Made by a program: the position numbers and the translations under genes. Positions 33,497-44,423 of a stretch of DNA of 64,000 nt are shown piece by piece. The notes under the pieces were generated by a model. That model ran no database searches and had not been told where the DNA came from. It was given only the letters and a program-made list of their open reading frames with translations. Position 1 is the stretch's first letter. Every line of letters begins with the position of its first letter. The stretch comes from Anthoceros angustus (Eukaryota > Streptophyta > Anthocerotopsida > Anthocerotales > Anthocerotaceae), in the NCBI GenBank assembly GCA_010909165.1, contig MU008178.1, positions 632,369-696,368 on the forward strand, read 5' to 3'.

Positions 33497-34408
33497 CCAT
33501 CGTCATTGCCAAATTTGTTGGCGCCATCGCCTTTGGAGAGCAAAAGCAAGCGAGTGAGTGACAAAACATGCGATGGCATGCAGATCAAATTGGTGCGGAA
33601 TCATGAAAATTCAAGAGCAATGCGAAATGATGATGACGATTTTCACTTGACAACGACGCCGATGAGACGTGACGCGTGGCAACGCGACTTCTGCATTTTG
33701 TTATCATCAATCACAAAATGGCTGAGGTCTTGGCCTCCGAGGAGCAAAAATGGCTAAGATCCCGGTTTTGAACATCAAGAAGGAGCGCCATCGCAGAAGA
33801 GGAAGTGGAGGATTCTCTCCGAGGGAACAAAGTGGAGCATCGTCCATAAGTTGCTGCTAGCGATTTCGTGAAGGATCACTATAGACACGACCACTATCTC
33901 ACATTGTTGCGATCCAACAAGTGCCCGCAAGTGCTTCCACAAATCAACCGCTACCTTGCAATCATCGCTAGTATACCCACCGGGCACTTGTCACCGATCG
34001 GATAGCATGAAGCGGACATTTCATAGCATAGCAGAGATGTGTTTCGGGCTCGAGCGGTGTGCCGACTTATGGTGCACATTATCAAGGGTGGTGAGCGCAA
34101 TGGCAAGGACCATGCCCAATGACATACATTGGACAAGGAATGTTCGTGCGTGAAGCACCACCATGGAGCTGATAGAATCGAGCCCGAGTTCGCTCGAATC
34201 GAGATATCCTGCAGATGCCTTGCCCTTGCCCCATCTGTCAAAACCAAGGGTGGGCGAGAGGTGATCATTCCGCCCGACATTGCATGCGCTTTTAAGGGAA
34301 CATGAAGTGATGGTGAGGGAACAGGAAGTGATGGTGAGGGAAGAGGAATTGTGTCCAGTGTAGAAGGTGGGGAAGAGTAATTGCTGGTGTAGAAGGTGAG
34401 GGAAGAGG
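33497..34408. other. Spacer between divergent ORFs of the CACTA element
   Basis: It probably holds promoters for the minus ORFs and the transposase. A 70-codon minus frame (33775-33987, GGYTSDDCKVAVDLWKHL) may be coding. Short repeats AAGTGATGGTGAGGGAACAGG and GTGTAGAAGGTGAGGGAAGA lie at 34305-34430. Confidence 0.3.
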
Positions 34409-37195
34409 ATGCAGTGTAGAAGGTGGCTTTCACCACCGCTTGACGATGCACCGTGGTATGAAGGGGCTCAATTCGATGAAAGTGACAATACATCGAAGAC
34501 GAGTTCCTCACTTCTCCTCTCACATCGGATGACGGCGATGTCGGAGGATGGCGAGGATCATTTCGAAGAACTAGCGATAGCATTGCTGTAAGCCTATCTA
34601 GAGTCCATGAATGTTGGTGAGGATGATGAGGATCCTTGGCGCAACAAAATAAGAGTAGAGACTAAGTTGTGTGAGGGTTCAAGAGAACTGTTGACTACAA
34701 CGTTGCTACTTATTGTATATGCAAATGCAATTCAAGGTATCGACGCGTCTTTATGAATGCTTTATTTGGATTCTTGGCAACTAGAGCCCTTCGAAGCCCA
34801 ATAATATGCCAAAACGCGAGGGATGCAGGAAACTTGCTACATGTTGGCCAAGACTATGAGAAAATTGACGATGTATTGGAGATCGCTTTTAGAGGACCTA
34901 TGGACGGAAGCGTAAAACTTGCGGAAGTGTGGTGAGTACCGATATGAGAAAGGAACAGGTGCACGACACCGCGTAACGTAAGCGTATGTGGTACTTCCGG
35001 TGATCCCTAGGTTGCAACGATTATTTAGGTGTCTTGATCTTGCGGTTGAGATGTCTTCACATGTTACCAGTGAGTACAACAGGAGAATGGCCATATTTGT
35101 CGACTCACCGCATGGCTCTGTTGATGCTCCGGATGGTTTTGGTGATGATCCAAGAAATATTCACTTCACACTAATGCATTGTCCCGCTTTGGAATGCGGA
35201 CCTCTACTCGATCAACTTGGCCGCTTTTGCTCATCAACCAAAATTTTCCTCCTTGGATTGCATTCAAGAAACAATATATCATGATGCCGTTGTTGATGTG
35301 GCCTCACAAAGTTGCAAATGCGGATATCTTCGGAGCCTATGTATGAAGAGCTTGAGAACTTTGGATGAGTATTGTGGATGCATCCGGATGTATCCCAAGC
35401 CGTAATTTCAAGGCTGCGTCTGCAATTGTGAACACTATCACATTTTATGGGGCTGGAGTTTCTTCTCGGACTACAGTGCAGGATATAGAGCTTGTCCAAC
35501 TTGTTGGTCTCGCATTGATCATCGCAGTCAGCGTAAAAGAGTATCTATACCGGGGGAAGTTGCTACCATTGCCACATCCGCATAGGCTGCATGATGTAGA
35601 GTGTTTCATGGTCACCGAGTTGGGTGAAGTGGGAGGAGAGGCAACTCACCAAGACATCATACAAGAAGTAGCGAATTGGAAGCGGGGGATTGAACTACGG
35701 GATCGAAAATGGGGGTAAACGTAGTTTTGTTGGGTATGACATCTTACCTTACGGAGCACTTGGAGAACCCATTTGGTGGGAAGGACGGATGCATATCATC
35801 AAGAATGTGGCGAAGACTTATGGTATACTTTGGTTGGGCAAAGAGCGACTTGGCAACAAGAGAGGATCTCGTAGAAGGAAACAAAGAAGGAGCATGTGGC
35901 CACAACCAATACCGGAGACCTGGACCACTATTTGCTTCCAAGTCGCATGGGTTCTCCAAAGGAGAATCTTGAACTCGCTTTTGTATGTCGGATATTCGAC
36001 CTCCGACCGGATTTCGCTCGAATATGTGCTGTTGTCAAAAGCTTGTGATTCAAGTCCCATGATTGGTATGTCCTTATGCTTTATTTCTACCTATAGCCCA
36101 CGTGGCTTCATCGATGAGGAGGTGTTCTCGGTTGTTGCCGGTTGAGCGCTTATTCAGTGGTTGACCCGTAAAGAGGTTCTTGTATGTGAAGTGCAAGACA
36201 TGAAATTAGAGGTCAGAGAAGTCATGGTGGAAATGGAGCGACTTTTTCCAACCGTTGTTTGATATACAAATGCACATGATTGTGCATCTTGTTGGAGAGG
36301 TGGAAACACACGGCCCATGCACGTTGGATGTTCCCTATAGAGCGTTATTTGAAAGTGCTTAAAGATCTTTGTCGACAAAGGCGGACGAGGGCAGCATTGC
36401 CTGGATACCTAGCTATGGAGGCCATGTTATATGCCAAGTCCTTTTGAGGGAAATGTACCCTAGAGCTAATCACTTGCGGTCAATTGATGAAGATCATATC
36501 ATGTTCAAGTTCCTATTGGGAAAGGGAAGCCTATAATCTTACGGAAGATGAACAGGCGCATGCACAAGTACATGCCGATGAATATGAAAGCCATGGCTCC
36601 ATACTTGGCTATCCATGTAGAGGTGGAAAATGGTTTAACTCAGGAAAAGGATTTTAGACAATGGTTACGCCGTCCATCGATGAAGGCCGATGGCCTGACA
36701 TGACACCCCAACAGCGGGATATAGCAGCAGGCCCTCCCCTGAAAACTGAGGAGTATCGTGGACTCAAGGCTTATGGCTACCACTATCGTACAGAGGTTGC
36801 AGACAAGCATAGAAAAGTCACACAGGATAGTGGTGTTACGGGGTTTGGATTGTCGGAGATGATGAGCAAGCACGGCCATTTTATGGTAACATCCAACAAA
36901 TCATCGCATGAAATGTGGGAGGAGGATCATTTCATATTTAGGGTGAACTGGTATGAGTGTAAGCGGTGGGAGGACTCCATCCCTCAAAGAGGACTTGAGT
37001 GGATTCTCTTTAGTAAACCGCAAGTTGCTCTACAACTGGAATGTAAGATGGGTCGTGGCCCTTTGCATTCCCCGAACATGTCACGCAGGTGTTTTTCCAT
37101 GATTCGCCATTCTCAACGCAGAAGGTTGGAGTCTAGTTGTGGAATGCCCATCCGTATACGAATCCCTAAGCAAATAAGAGTAGAGTACACAATGT
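34409..37195 (+). pseudogene. TNP2-like CACTA transposase
   Basis: In order: acidic start (MSEDGEDHFEELAIAL, about 34530); KLCEGSRELLTT and MNALFGFLATRALRS; ARDAGNLLHVGQDYEKID (about 34820). Next is a zinc-binding CPxC-like stretch TCGKCGEYRYEKG at about 34917-34955, and VLPVIPRLQRLFRCLDLAVE (about 34990). Then come DDPRNIHFTL, PPWI-type and GLALIIAVSV segments, and near 36310 the DUF4218 signature (RWMFPIERYLKVLKD, then GYLAMEAMLYA). The C-terminal region has KVTQDSGVTGF and FIFRVNWYEC (36661-37195), typical of the DUF4216-like part. The enzyme cuts and joins CACTA ends. The frame changes at least six times, so the gene is inactive as written; some changes could be introns or assembly errors. 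Confidence 0.85.
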
Positions 37196-37429
37196 AGAGG
37201 ACTGGAAATACCGTGGTTTAGGGCAGCAACACAACACACTGTAGAAAGCCGAGCCATCATAGTGTAGAGTCCAGACGATGCGAATTGTCCCTTTTCCTTG
37301 AGTTGCCTATAGGCCTGGCAGGTTTAGCGGAGGTATGTGTCTGATCGGCATGCCAACGAAGATGACACTTAATTTGTTGTTTTCAAACTGATGTATATGT
37401 AGAACAACGCTACAGTAAAGCATGATGCA

Positions 37430-37500
37430 TTGTTCTAGTGGTTTGTCTTTGAGTTTTGGATCGGGGAGACCCGGTTCAAACCCAGTAGCCCTCCACCCTT
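37430..37500 (+). other. Possible tRNA-derived (SINE-like) pol III promoter
   Basis: GTTCTAGTGGTTTG (A-box-like, 37431-37444) and GGTTCAAACCCAG (B-box-like, from 37471) are spaced about 28 bp apart. No full tRNA cloverleaf forms. This is a weak call from the B-box match only. Confidence 0.25.
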
Positions 37501-37539
37501 TGAGGGTCCTCACCACACTCGGATATGCGAGACCCGTCA

Positions 37540-38000
37540 GGTCCGGACGGGATGCGACTTGACGGAGCTGTGACTAAACGGAACCGTTAGGATCGTACGA
37601 GCCGTGGCTGTTTAGGATCGGACGAGCTTTCGCTAGCTGAATGGAACCGTTAGGATCGGACGAGCCGTCAGTGAACGGATCGGACCGCTTAGGATCCGTT
37701 AGGACCGACGGAGCCGTCAGGGCTGAACGAACGTTAGGATCGGACGGAGCTGGGGAGGACAGGCCTTAGGACCGAACTTGACGGAGCTGTTACCGTTAGG
37801 GCTGAACGGAACCGTTAGGATCGGACGGAGCCGTTGGGAAAAAAGGCTCCTTAGGATCGAATGGGACGGATGGGCTTCTCAACTTAACGAGATGGGATGT
37901 GCACATTAGGTGGGACGGGGCCCGTTGGATTCGGACGGCTGCTAAGTTCGACAAGTTATATCGGACGGGACCCGTTGGTCCGAATGAAGCCGCGTTAAGT
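37540..38000. repeat. Degenerate tandem array, CCGTTAGGATCGGACGAGCCGT core
   Basis: GTTAGGATCGGACG or close variants occur about ten times at 24-45-bp spacing, followed by an AT-rich stretch (38010-38140). It lies in the right subterminal part of the CACTA element. Confidence 0.8.
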
Positions 38001-38216
38001 GTACTCCACTTTACTAAATATCAGATTAATTATATACTATATTTATTAAATATAAAATTAATCATTGAGAATTAAAATTATTTGTTAAGAAGTAAAATTA
38101 CTCATTAAGAATTCAAATTACCGTTAAGAATTACCGACCAAGTCACCTAAATCCACACCAAGCGAGGTATGGCTCGAACCTAAGAAACAACGACTTTTCC
38201 AACTGCTATTTTGGAG

Positions 38217-38246
38217 CGTTGTTTTGGATCCTCAAATGTAGTAGTG
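38217..38246 (-). repeat. Right terminal inverted repeat of the 12.9-kb CACTA element
   Basis: Exact inverse of 25319-25348; followed by ATT. Confidence 0.95.
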
Positions 38247-39864
38247 ATTAGTTTCATCCGGCGTGTTTGGTTGAATGTGAGGAGAGCGCACCAACTTTTC
38301 CTTTATAGCTTTCTATCCGTCTGATGATGTTTCGAAGTGAGTCGAAACCCGTAGTATATAATAATGGTTTTGACAAAAACCTTTTGGATGTTGGGGCCCT
38401 TTCCTTTCCCCGACCTTTTTGGCGGTGTGGTCCATTCGGTCCTTTGAAAAATTCTCCAACATACTTGCCCTCATAAGCATCCGTGTGCTCACCACCAAGC
38501 ACAAGCAATACGGTTCTGGGCCCCAAGGTGCACACTTACAACCTTCGCTACCAACGCCCTATTGTGTGTGTCACCTCGCGGTGTCACAATAAACATTCCT
38601 TTCAGATCTCCATAATATCGCCATCCATCCTTCTTGCCACCTCTTCTTGGCGTTCAATAGTTTGGTAGGCCCCTAGATACATGTCCTGTGTGGTATGTCA
38701 CGCAAAAGAGCCTCGCCCAAGACAAATTTCTTCCGTATGTGCAAAGGGGGGACCCGGGCTTCAGCGGCAGCCCTATCGTACCATCTCCAGGGGTTTTGCA
38801 GAACAAGCCCAATGTTATGATCCACAATATTTGCGATTTCGTGTTGATCATTCCAGAAATCCATCCACCATTCTTCCTCCACAGCAGTCAAATATGTTGG
38901 CAGCTTCACCAGTCCTTTTTTCAAGTGATCCACGCCTTCACGTGCGGTCAAACCACCATCACTAGCTTTCTTGTCCTTCCCGCCATCCAAAGGAGCGGGC
39001 CCGATGGTGTCCGGAACAAAAGTCAAGAACTCGAGCCCATCTTCGATTCCCACAAGGGGAAGTGGAGTATTGCCATCGCGAATAACGGTAACCTTTCCCG
39101 CCCAACTTTGTCCTCGCGGGTGATTTTGAACTGTGCTGAAATGAAAGGTTGTTCAACTTCCGAACCGCAGTGATACTTCGACCGCTCACTAACGTAATGG
39201 CCATACGTATGTCCAAGTCGCCACTCAACACTTTCACCGATTCGCGTGAACGAGGACTTCAATATGTCCTCCATAGTTGGCAATGTCGCCTCCTTATGTT
39301 TTAAATGCTTAGAAAACATGAAAACATTTGATCCACTTGGTCGTGCGATGCCCCACGAGGAGGAATCCAACCTTCACCTTCTCGAACGTCCGAGTTCAAC
39401 GAGCATGTTCAAGTACGCAAATAGAAGCTGGTTCTTGTTCTCTCGGCATGTATTGTCCAGTGCAGTATAAGACTTTGGGAAGTATCCTTCATACGTGTGT
39501 ATAACGCCCGGATAATAGTTATTGTTAAATTTGCATCATTCCCGAGATTGGCATAATGCGATACGCCCGCCTCGAACGTGTAATTATGTATCATGCATCC
39601 AACAACATGCACCGTGATCCGACTATCCTCCTTCAAGTCCTTTGGCCACCGCAAAATATGCGGCAGAGAAGTTTTTTCGTCCATGCCGATAGATAACAAC
39701 ATATATTTCGCGGCTCCTTGTACGACCGACCGATGCGTCACAACTTCTTCCGCTCTCCATCAATCGTATCCGATGCTTGTTGAGTGCCTCTTGATACATA
39801 GTCCGTATGTCATGGAACACCATTGTCGACTTGTGGGCACCGAAATTCAATATCTTTGCACAAA

Positions 39865-40085
39865 AGCAGAGCTATTTGGGAAGATCGAGTGTCGCATTGA
39901 AACCGAGATCGAAACTAGGACATACGACATGCTCTATTATTCCACACCCAAATGCATAGTGACTTTGCATACAAGCAGAGCTATTTGGGAAGATCGAGGT
40001 CGTGCATTGAAACGAGATCGAAACTAGGACATACGATACATGCTAGCCTATTATTCCACAAATGCATAGTAGTGACATGCATAAC
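39865..40085. repeat. 110-bp tandem duplication
   Basis: GCAGAGCTATTTGGGAAGAT begins at 39865 and 39975; both copies run to TTATTCCACA...AATGCATAGT. Located at the 5' side of the DUF7869 coding pieces, probably in an intron. Confidence 0.9.
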
Positions 40086-40699
40086 TGAGCCCTGCGGAAG
40101 TTAATGTTACGGCAAGAACCCAACCCATGCATTTCCGGACCAGAAGCCGCCAACATGCCCTCCATCACCGGAGTGAACCTTATTAGTAGCTTGGAGGGCG
40201 CGCATGCAGCACCGGCAAAGAGGCGCAAGCTTCCTCATCAGACACAACAAAGCACCCGTAGTTCACCGCGCTTTAGGGCCTTCGGCCGCCATGCCCCATG
40301 CACTCCAAATTTGGGGGCGCCATGCGCGCCCGCAGTGGAGTGCATGGCGCCGCCATGGCCGCCTCCGACACAAACGAGAGGCGCCCCGCCGCCTCATTCG
40401 CCATTCCTGCAAGGCCATCCAGAGCCCACCACGGCAAAAACGGCGCCCGGCGACATCCCTTTGTCACTTGGAGGGCGCGCCATGCAGTACCCTTCACCAC
40501 AGACATTATGGTGCCGCCATGCGGCCCTTTTTCTGGGTGGCTCCGTGATCACCTGCATAGCAACGTGCCTGCACCGGCGACTCGAGACATCACCGCCGCC
40601 CGCAGGGCCCGCACATCCGCCGCTAACTCCCTCCATTACTCCACATGCTTTTATGCCATGCATACAGCATGCACCACAATAGCGGGAGGAGGCCTACCT
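40086..40699. other. GC-rich, probable intron; no gene recognised
   Basis: Long plus frames (40104-40682 and two others) come from GC bias and lack domains. The GGCGCGCATGCAGCACCGGCAAAG and GGGCGCGCCATGCAGTACCC segments near 40197 and 40471 resemble each other. Confidence 0.35.
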
Positions 40700-41370
40700 T
40701 GGTCAACAAGATCGGTGTCTGTGATGTTGAACTTCAGCCCCATATGGAACAAGTCGAACTGCTTGACTTGGGTATCTTCACCCGCTTGAAATTGGACCCA
40801 TCCGCAAGAAATATGCATACGACACAAAGCTGCTCACCTTTTGACTCCATTCCACTCAGATTGTATCCAAACCTCATGCTTCGTGAAAGTGTCGTAGATT
40901 GTATACTCCACATCTCCGCCGCCAAGTGAAGGAAAGTCGCATCCATCCGTGCAATTGCAGCCAAAGCATGGGAGGATTGTACACAGGGCGGCCTTATTAG
41001 CGCCCCATGGTGCCTGAATAACCTCCGCTTCAACTCCTCGTATCATGGACCCTATGCAAGATACACGCTAAGGCTTTCAAACAACATTGCATAGGAATCG
41101 ACCCATGAGGTGAGTGAAAACTCGCCCTTGTTGTGGCTCGCAAATCAGGGACTGTGATGCGTAAATGTCTCTTGCTCGTCCGCCCATTCTCGTAAACCTG
41201 CACTGTTTCATGAAAAGCTTCTTTGTGAACTTGCGGATGCACAATTTGTTGCAACAAGGCTTTGAAATCCTCTCCGAATCGCCTTCACTTTTCCTCAAAG
41301 AGACACCGCCGCGCTTCACACGGCCCACATCGGCCGCTAGGCTGAAGGTATCGGCCAAAGGCTTGGATGG
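40700..41370 (-). pseudogene. Probable 5' exon(s) of the DUF7869 gene
   Basis: Minus frames give LPCFGCNCTDGCDFPSLGGG, DVEYTIYDTFTKHEVWIQSE and, after a shift, CGWVQFQAGEDTQVKQFDLF, HMGLKFNITDTDLVDQ. A splice donor (CAAG|GTAGGC) follows at 40697-40707. Above 41040, RHLRITVPDLRATTRASFHS may continue the protein. The Cys cluster could be a zinc site. The strand, position and donor fit a 5' exon of the DUF7869 gene beginning at 39860, but direct linkage is inferred. Confidence 0.4.
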
Positions 41371-43289
41371 AAAGTGACGGAGACCGCCCGGTCGCGAGGT
41401 TGCCAAGACGCCTACATGGTACATATGGCCCACATGACAGCGGGATAGCCGGGATCGCCCCACCATGGTTATGTAGTTCACTACCGGATCGCCCCATGGT
41501 ATACGGGTGGCCCCACTTGATCCGTGATCGGCCCGGGGCTGACCTATGGACATCATGGTCCATGCACCGGATCACGGCATCCCAGGCTGGGATATGGGCA
41601 TCCCAGATACCAGCCATGGGACATTGCGATTACGCCCGGGATTGCCGGATCAGGCGACTGGCCGCAGCCCACCACCCCAACGCCAAGACACAAGAACTAA
41701 GGTACGCATGCAAAGAATGAACTCGATGTATGCTTGCTTTTATATACTACGTTTGGTTAGGCATTTTCATTAACCAAGGACATGAAAACATATCCTTTAT
41801 TTTGATTGGCCCATAGTCCAAGGATTCATTTCCTTTAAATACTGAAGATAGGAAATAGATCCGTTATGAACGGATAACTAGGTAGGCTAGATAAAGCCAC
41901 TTAGTTTAGGTGTGAAACCAAATCTGGACCCAAACCCAAACAAGGCACGATCAACGTGGGAGGAGCACCACCAAGCGTGAGGTTGCTTTCGCATCATGGC
42001 GCAAACGCCTGGGAATCGATTTGGGCGTGGAGATGATGGCGAGCGGGAATGAGGACGTGGGGCAAGGAATGAGGGTAGTCTTCAAAATCGTGCACGAGGC
42101 CATGTTAGGAACAGTGTTTCACATAGGGTTTGTCTCCGAACCCCATTTTGGCCCCAACCATCCGTAAATGCACATGTCTCATTTCACTGCTTGTGATTTG
42201 CGAACCCCATGCCCCATGCATCCGAGCCCAAAAGAAGACCTATGCCCACCGTCCGCACAAATGACGGACACACCTTTGTACCAAGTGGCTTGGATGATCA
42301 TGACTTATGCTCCAAAGAGTCGGAGGCACCGAACGCCCGCGACTTATACTCCAAAGAGGTGCACACCGGGTTTGGAGAGGGTTGCGCTAATACTTGTGTA
42401 GGCAAGCACTTTCGCCTGCTTGCTTGTGCACACTTGCCACCGCACCAACACTCACATCAATTCTCTTTTCAAACCCCGTGATTCGGCAATCCACGCAGTG
42501 CATACCGCCTGACCCCTCCGTGCTGGAGATAAGCCGCACTTAGATCCGCAGATTAGGCCTCGCGCAAGAATTGGACAAGGTAAAGGATGGTGAGGCCTCC
42601 TCAACCGCTCTTGATCAAACTCTTCGTAGCTTACATTTCTTCTTGTCAAGTCCGCATCGCTTTCAACCTTAATCTATCCATGGGTGGCACATGGAGCAAG
42701 TCGATCTTAAATTCAAAATCTCGCGAAGCTTGGCTATCCTCTGAACACCTAGTCAGGCACCACAAGGCCAGGGTATAGACATGTCCTCCTTCAGAGCCTC
42801 ACCGAAATACTCACCATTTGGTCAAAACCCCACCGGGCGACCACTCTTTCTTCAGATATCACTGGCTCACTAGGGCTAGCAGTGCAGATGCTCTTATACT
42901 TGTGTTCGACTACATCCGATGTGCTTTCATTACTCAAGGAAAAATCATCTATTCTATTTATTTTCTTGCTTCTCGCAAAACATTGTGAAACATTGTCGCC
43001 TTCAAAAGGTTGGCCATTAGAAACCACCATCATACATGTCGAATTTTGGAAAATGTAGCTCATCTAGAAACCAAGGCCTATGCATCTATAATGCATCAAA
43101 CTCGAATGAGCCGACATTTGGCAACAATCAAAGAGATCCACCGCAAGTCATCTAAGAGGCACATAGAGTAAGGCCAAAAGGTTTTAGATGTTGTATACAA
43201 AGCGAATGTGGGAATATAACATCAAGCAACAAATGATTTTGAAAAATAATATTCATGACTTTACGCCTAGATACCGAAATGATTTACAA

Positions 43290-43510
43290 ATTTTTCAAAC
43301 CACTAAAAATCAACACTCCATCCTGGTATTGATACGCCTCTAGGTTGCTTGACAGTGGAGTTGTTACAAAGTTTTCAAAGCGCCAAAAACAAGCAACCTA
43401 TCCTAGTACTAATCCGACCCAAGAGTGCTTAACCGAAAAGATTCTCAAAGCACCAAAGTCAAGCACCTCATCCCGGTAATGATCCGACTCGGGAGTGCTT
43501 AACCTTGGAG
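43290..43510. repeat. Tandem array, about 70-80-bp unit, three copies
   Basis: AAAGCRCCAAAAWCAAGCAMC ... ATCCGACYCRRGAGTGCTTAACC units begin near 43303, 43379 and 43449, inside the 2.1-kb insertion. Confidence 0.75.
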
Positions 43511-43572
43511 TTCTTATGCCATTGAGTCTATCTGCACCTATCCCAGATGTTTTAAGACAAACAATATATAGA

Positions 43573-43905
43573 TGCGCCGGACGTCCGGCGATCCACTCCA
43601 CCATTTCCATCTCGCGGACGCCCACAAGATTGGGGTCTCAGAAATGCGCCGGACGTCCGGCGCAGACTCGCCAATGTGCCGAACGTCCGGCGATTGTCCA
43701 ATTCCTTCTATGTTTTTCACTCTAACAATGGAGATCCTGTGGTTGTGTACTCACAATGCACCGACGTCCAGCGCTACTTTTAGAGTCGTAGTTTGGTCCT
43801 CTCGAGATGGCCATGATCGCTATCGGTTAATGTTCTTCACAAGGACGTCCGCCAGCTGTTTTTCGCTGCAATTGCTACTTTGTTGGTTGCCGGACGTCCG
43901 CAGTT
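43573..43905. repeat. Dispersed palindrome CGCCGGACGTCCGGCG
   Basis: The 16-bp perfect palindrome lies at about 43575 and 43652. Degraded copies with a GACGTCC core lie near 43684, 43762, 43840 and 43892; spacing is 32-78 bp. All lie in the right half of the 2.1-kb insertion. Confidence 0.8.
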
Positions 43906-44423
43906 TGGCTTGTCGGACTAATTTTGTTTGGTTTTGCTCACTGCTCACCCCGCTAGGAAGTACTATCGCGAAAGAGGTGTTTAGGATTCCTAGCACGTTA
44001 AAAATCCTTGAAATCCCTTCCTTGTGAAGGTGAAATCCATGAACCTTCTTCGGCTTAAACATTAGCGTAAGTATTCACGAGAAAATAACATGGTCAATGT
44101 CTTTCAAGACATGTCTAAAGAGTGGTTTTGCTAAAGATGATGCATTTTGGCCTGCTGGGGGTCATTTTTGGTCTTTAGGGACCCAAACCCCTTTAATGGA
44201 GAATAACCCCAGGCCGAGAGACGCTGTTTAGGGAGGAAAGCACTTTGTGAACCCTTGCAATCTGGAAATCCAAGATCGATTAGATCTGTGTGTTTTTTGC
44301 TCAGCGTGCTTCCCTACAAGGCGCCAAGGCTCGATTTACAGGCTCCCAGCCAGCGCAAACTGGGCTGGCCAAGAAATCTTCAAGAAATCTCGTGATTCCT
44401 GCCATTGCGCAGCGGATCCCTTT

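Larger units (their letters stand above)
25319..38246. mobile_element. Complete CACTA (EnSpm) element, 12.9 kb
   Basis: Perfect 30-bp terminal inverted repeats: 25319-25348 begins CACTACTACATTTGAGGATC and 38217-38246 is its exact inverse. A 3-bp ATT duplication flanks them (25316-25318, 38247-38249). Both ends have AACAACG/CGTTGTT subterminal motifs. The interior carries a TNP2-like transposase (+, 34.4-37.2 kb), minus-strand ORFs at 32.8-33.5 kb, a PPR remnant (-, 27.6-28.5 kb) and tandem repeats. It sits in the last exon of the DUF7869 gene. Perfect ends suggest recent insertion. The PPR and other host-like fragments suggest gene capture. Confidence 0.95.
25249..39860 (-). pseudogene. DUF7869-type transposon protein gene, interrupted
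   Basis: Minus-strand pieces from 39850 downward: DIRTMYQEALNKHRIRLMES, then LPHILRWPKDLKEDSRITVH, GNDANLTITIIRALYTRMKD and a NKN-like turn at about 39430. These are followed by FEKVKVGF-type sequence, a GH turn and MFSKHLKHKEATLPTMEDIL (about 39260-39310). The pattern (LxLxxDN...ENKN..., FLxVGHTHxxxDQMFS, SKHLKH) is that of DUF7869, a DDE/rve-like domain in many eukaryotic mobile-element proteins. The tail continues past 38250. The 12.9-kb CACTA element (25319-38246) splits it, and bridging the element across one ATT leads in frame into MESDEDGDEAVWAGTRSRLS and a stop at 25249-25251. At least five other small shifts exist. It presumably belonged to an older transposon; its ends were not found. 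Confidence 0.7.
42110..44228. mobile_element. 2.1-kb insertion with short inverted ends in the 5' LTR
   Basis: The empty site is preserved in the 3' LTR (GCGGTTAGGGAGG, 54777-54789). Here TAGG is found on both sides (42106-42109 and 44229-44232). Ends are AACAGTGTTTC on the left and, inverted, AACAGCGTCTC on the right (9 of 11 bases). No transposase is recognisable. Short ends and a possible 4-bp duplication do not settle the superfamily. Confidence 0.6.
41401..44423 (+). repeat. 5' LTR of the Gypsy element, interrupted
   Basis: Matches 54082-54958 from TGCCAAGAC to GCGCAGCGGATCCCTTT, apart from the insertion 42110-44228. Without it the LTR is about 0.9 kb. CTTTTATATACTACG (41729-41743) is the likely TATA box. 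The U3 part is more diverged from the 3' LTR than the rest. Confidence 0.8.

Noticed and set aside
33951-34583. 210-codon minus frame as a gene
   Set aside because: It overlaps the transposase start and short tandem repeats, is Ser/Pro/His-rich with no domain, and looks like an antisense by-product.
37440-37520. Functional tRNA gene
   Set aside because: No acceptor stem or anticodon arm can be folded around the B-box-like GGTTCAAACCC.
40104-40682. 192-codon plus frame
   Set aside because: Three overlapping frames are open here because of GC bias; none has a recognisable domain, and the region is probably an intron of the minus-strand gene.
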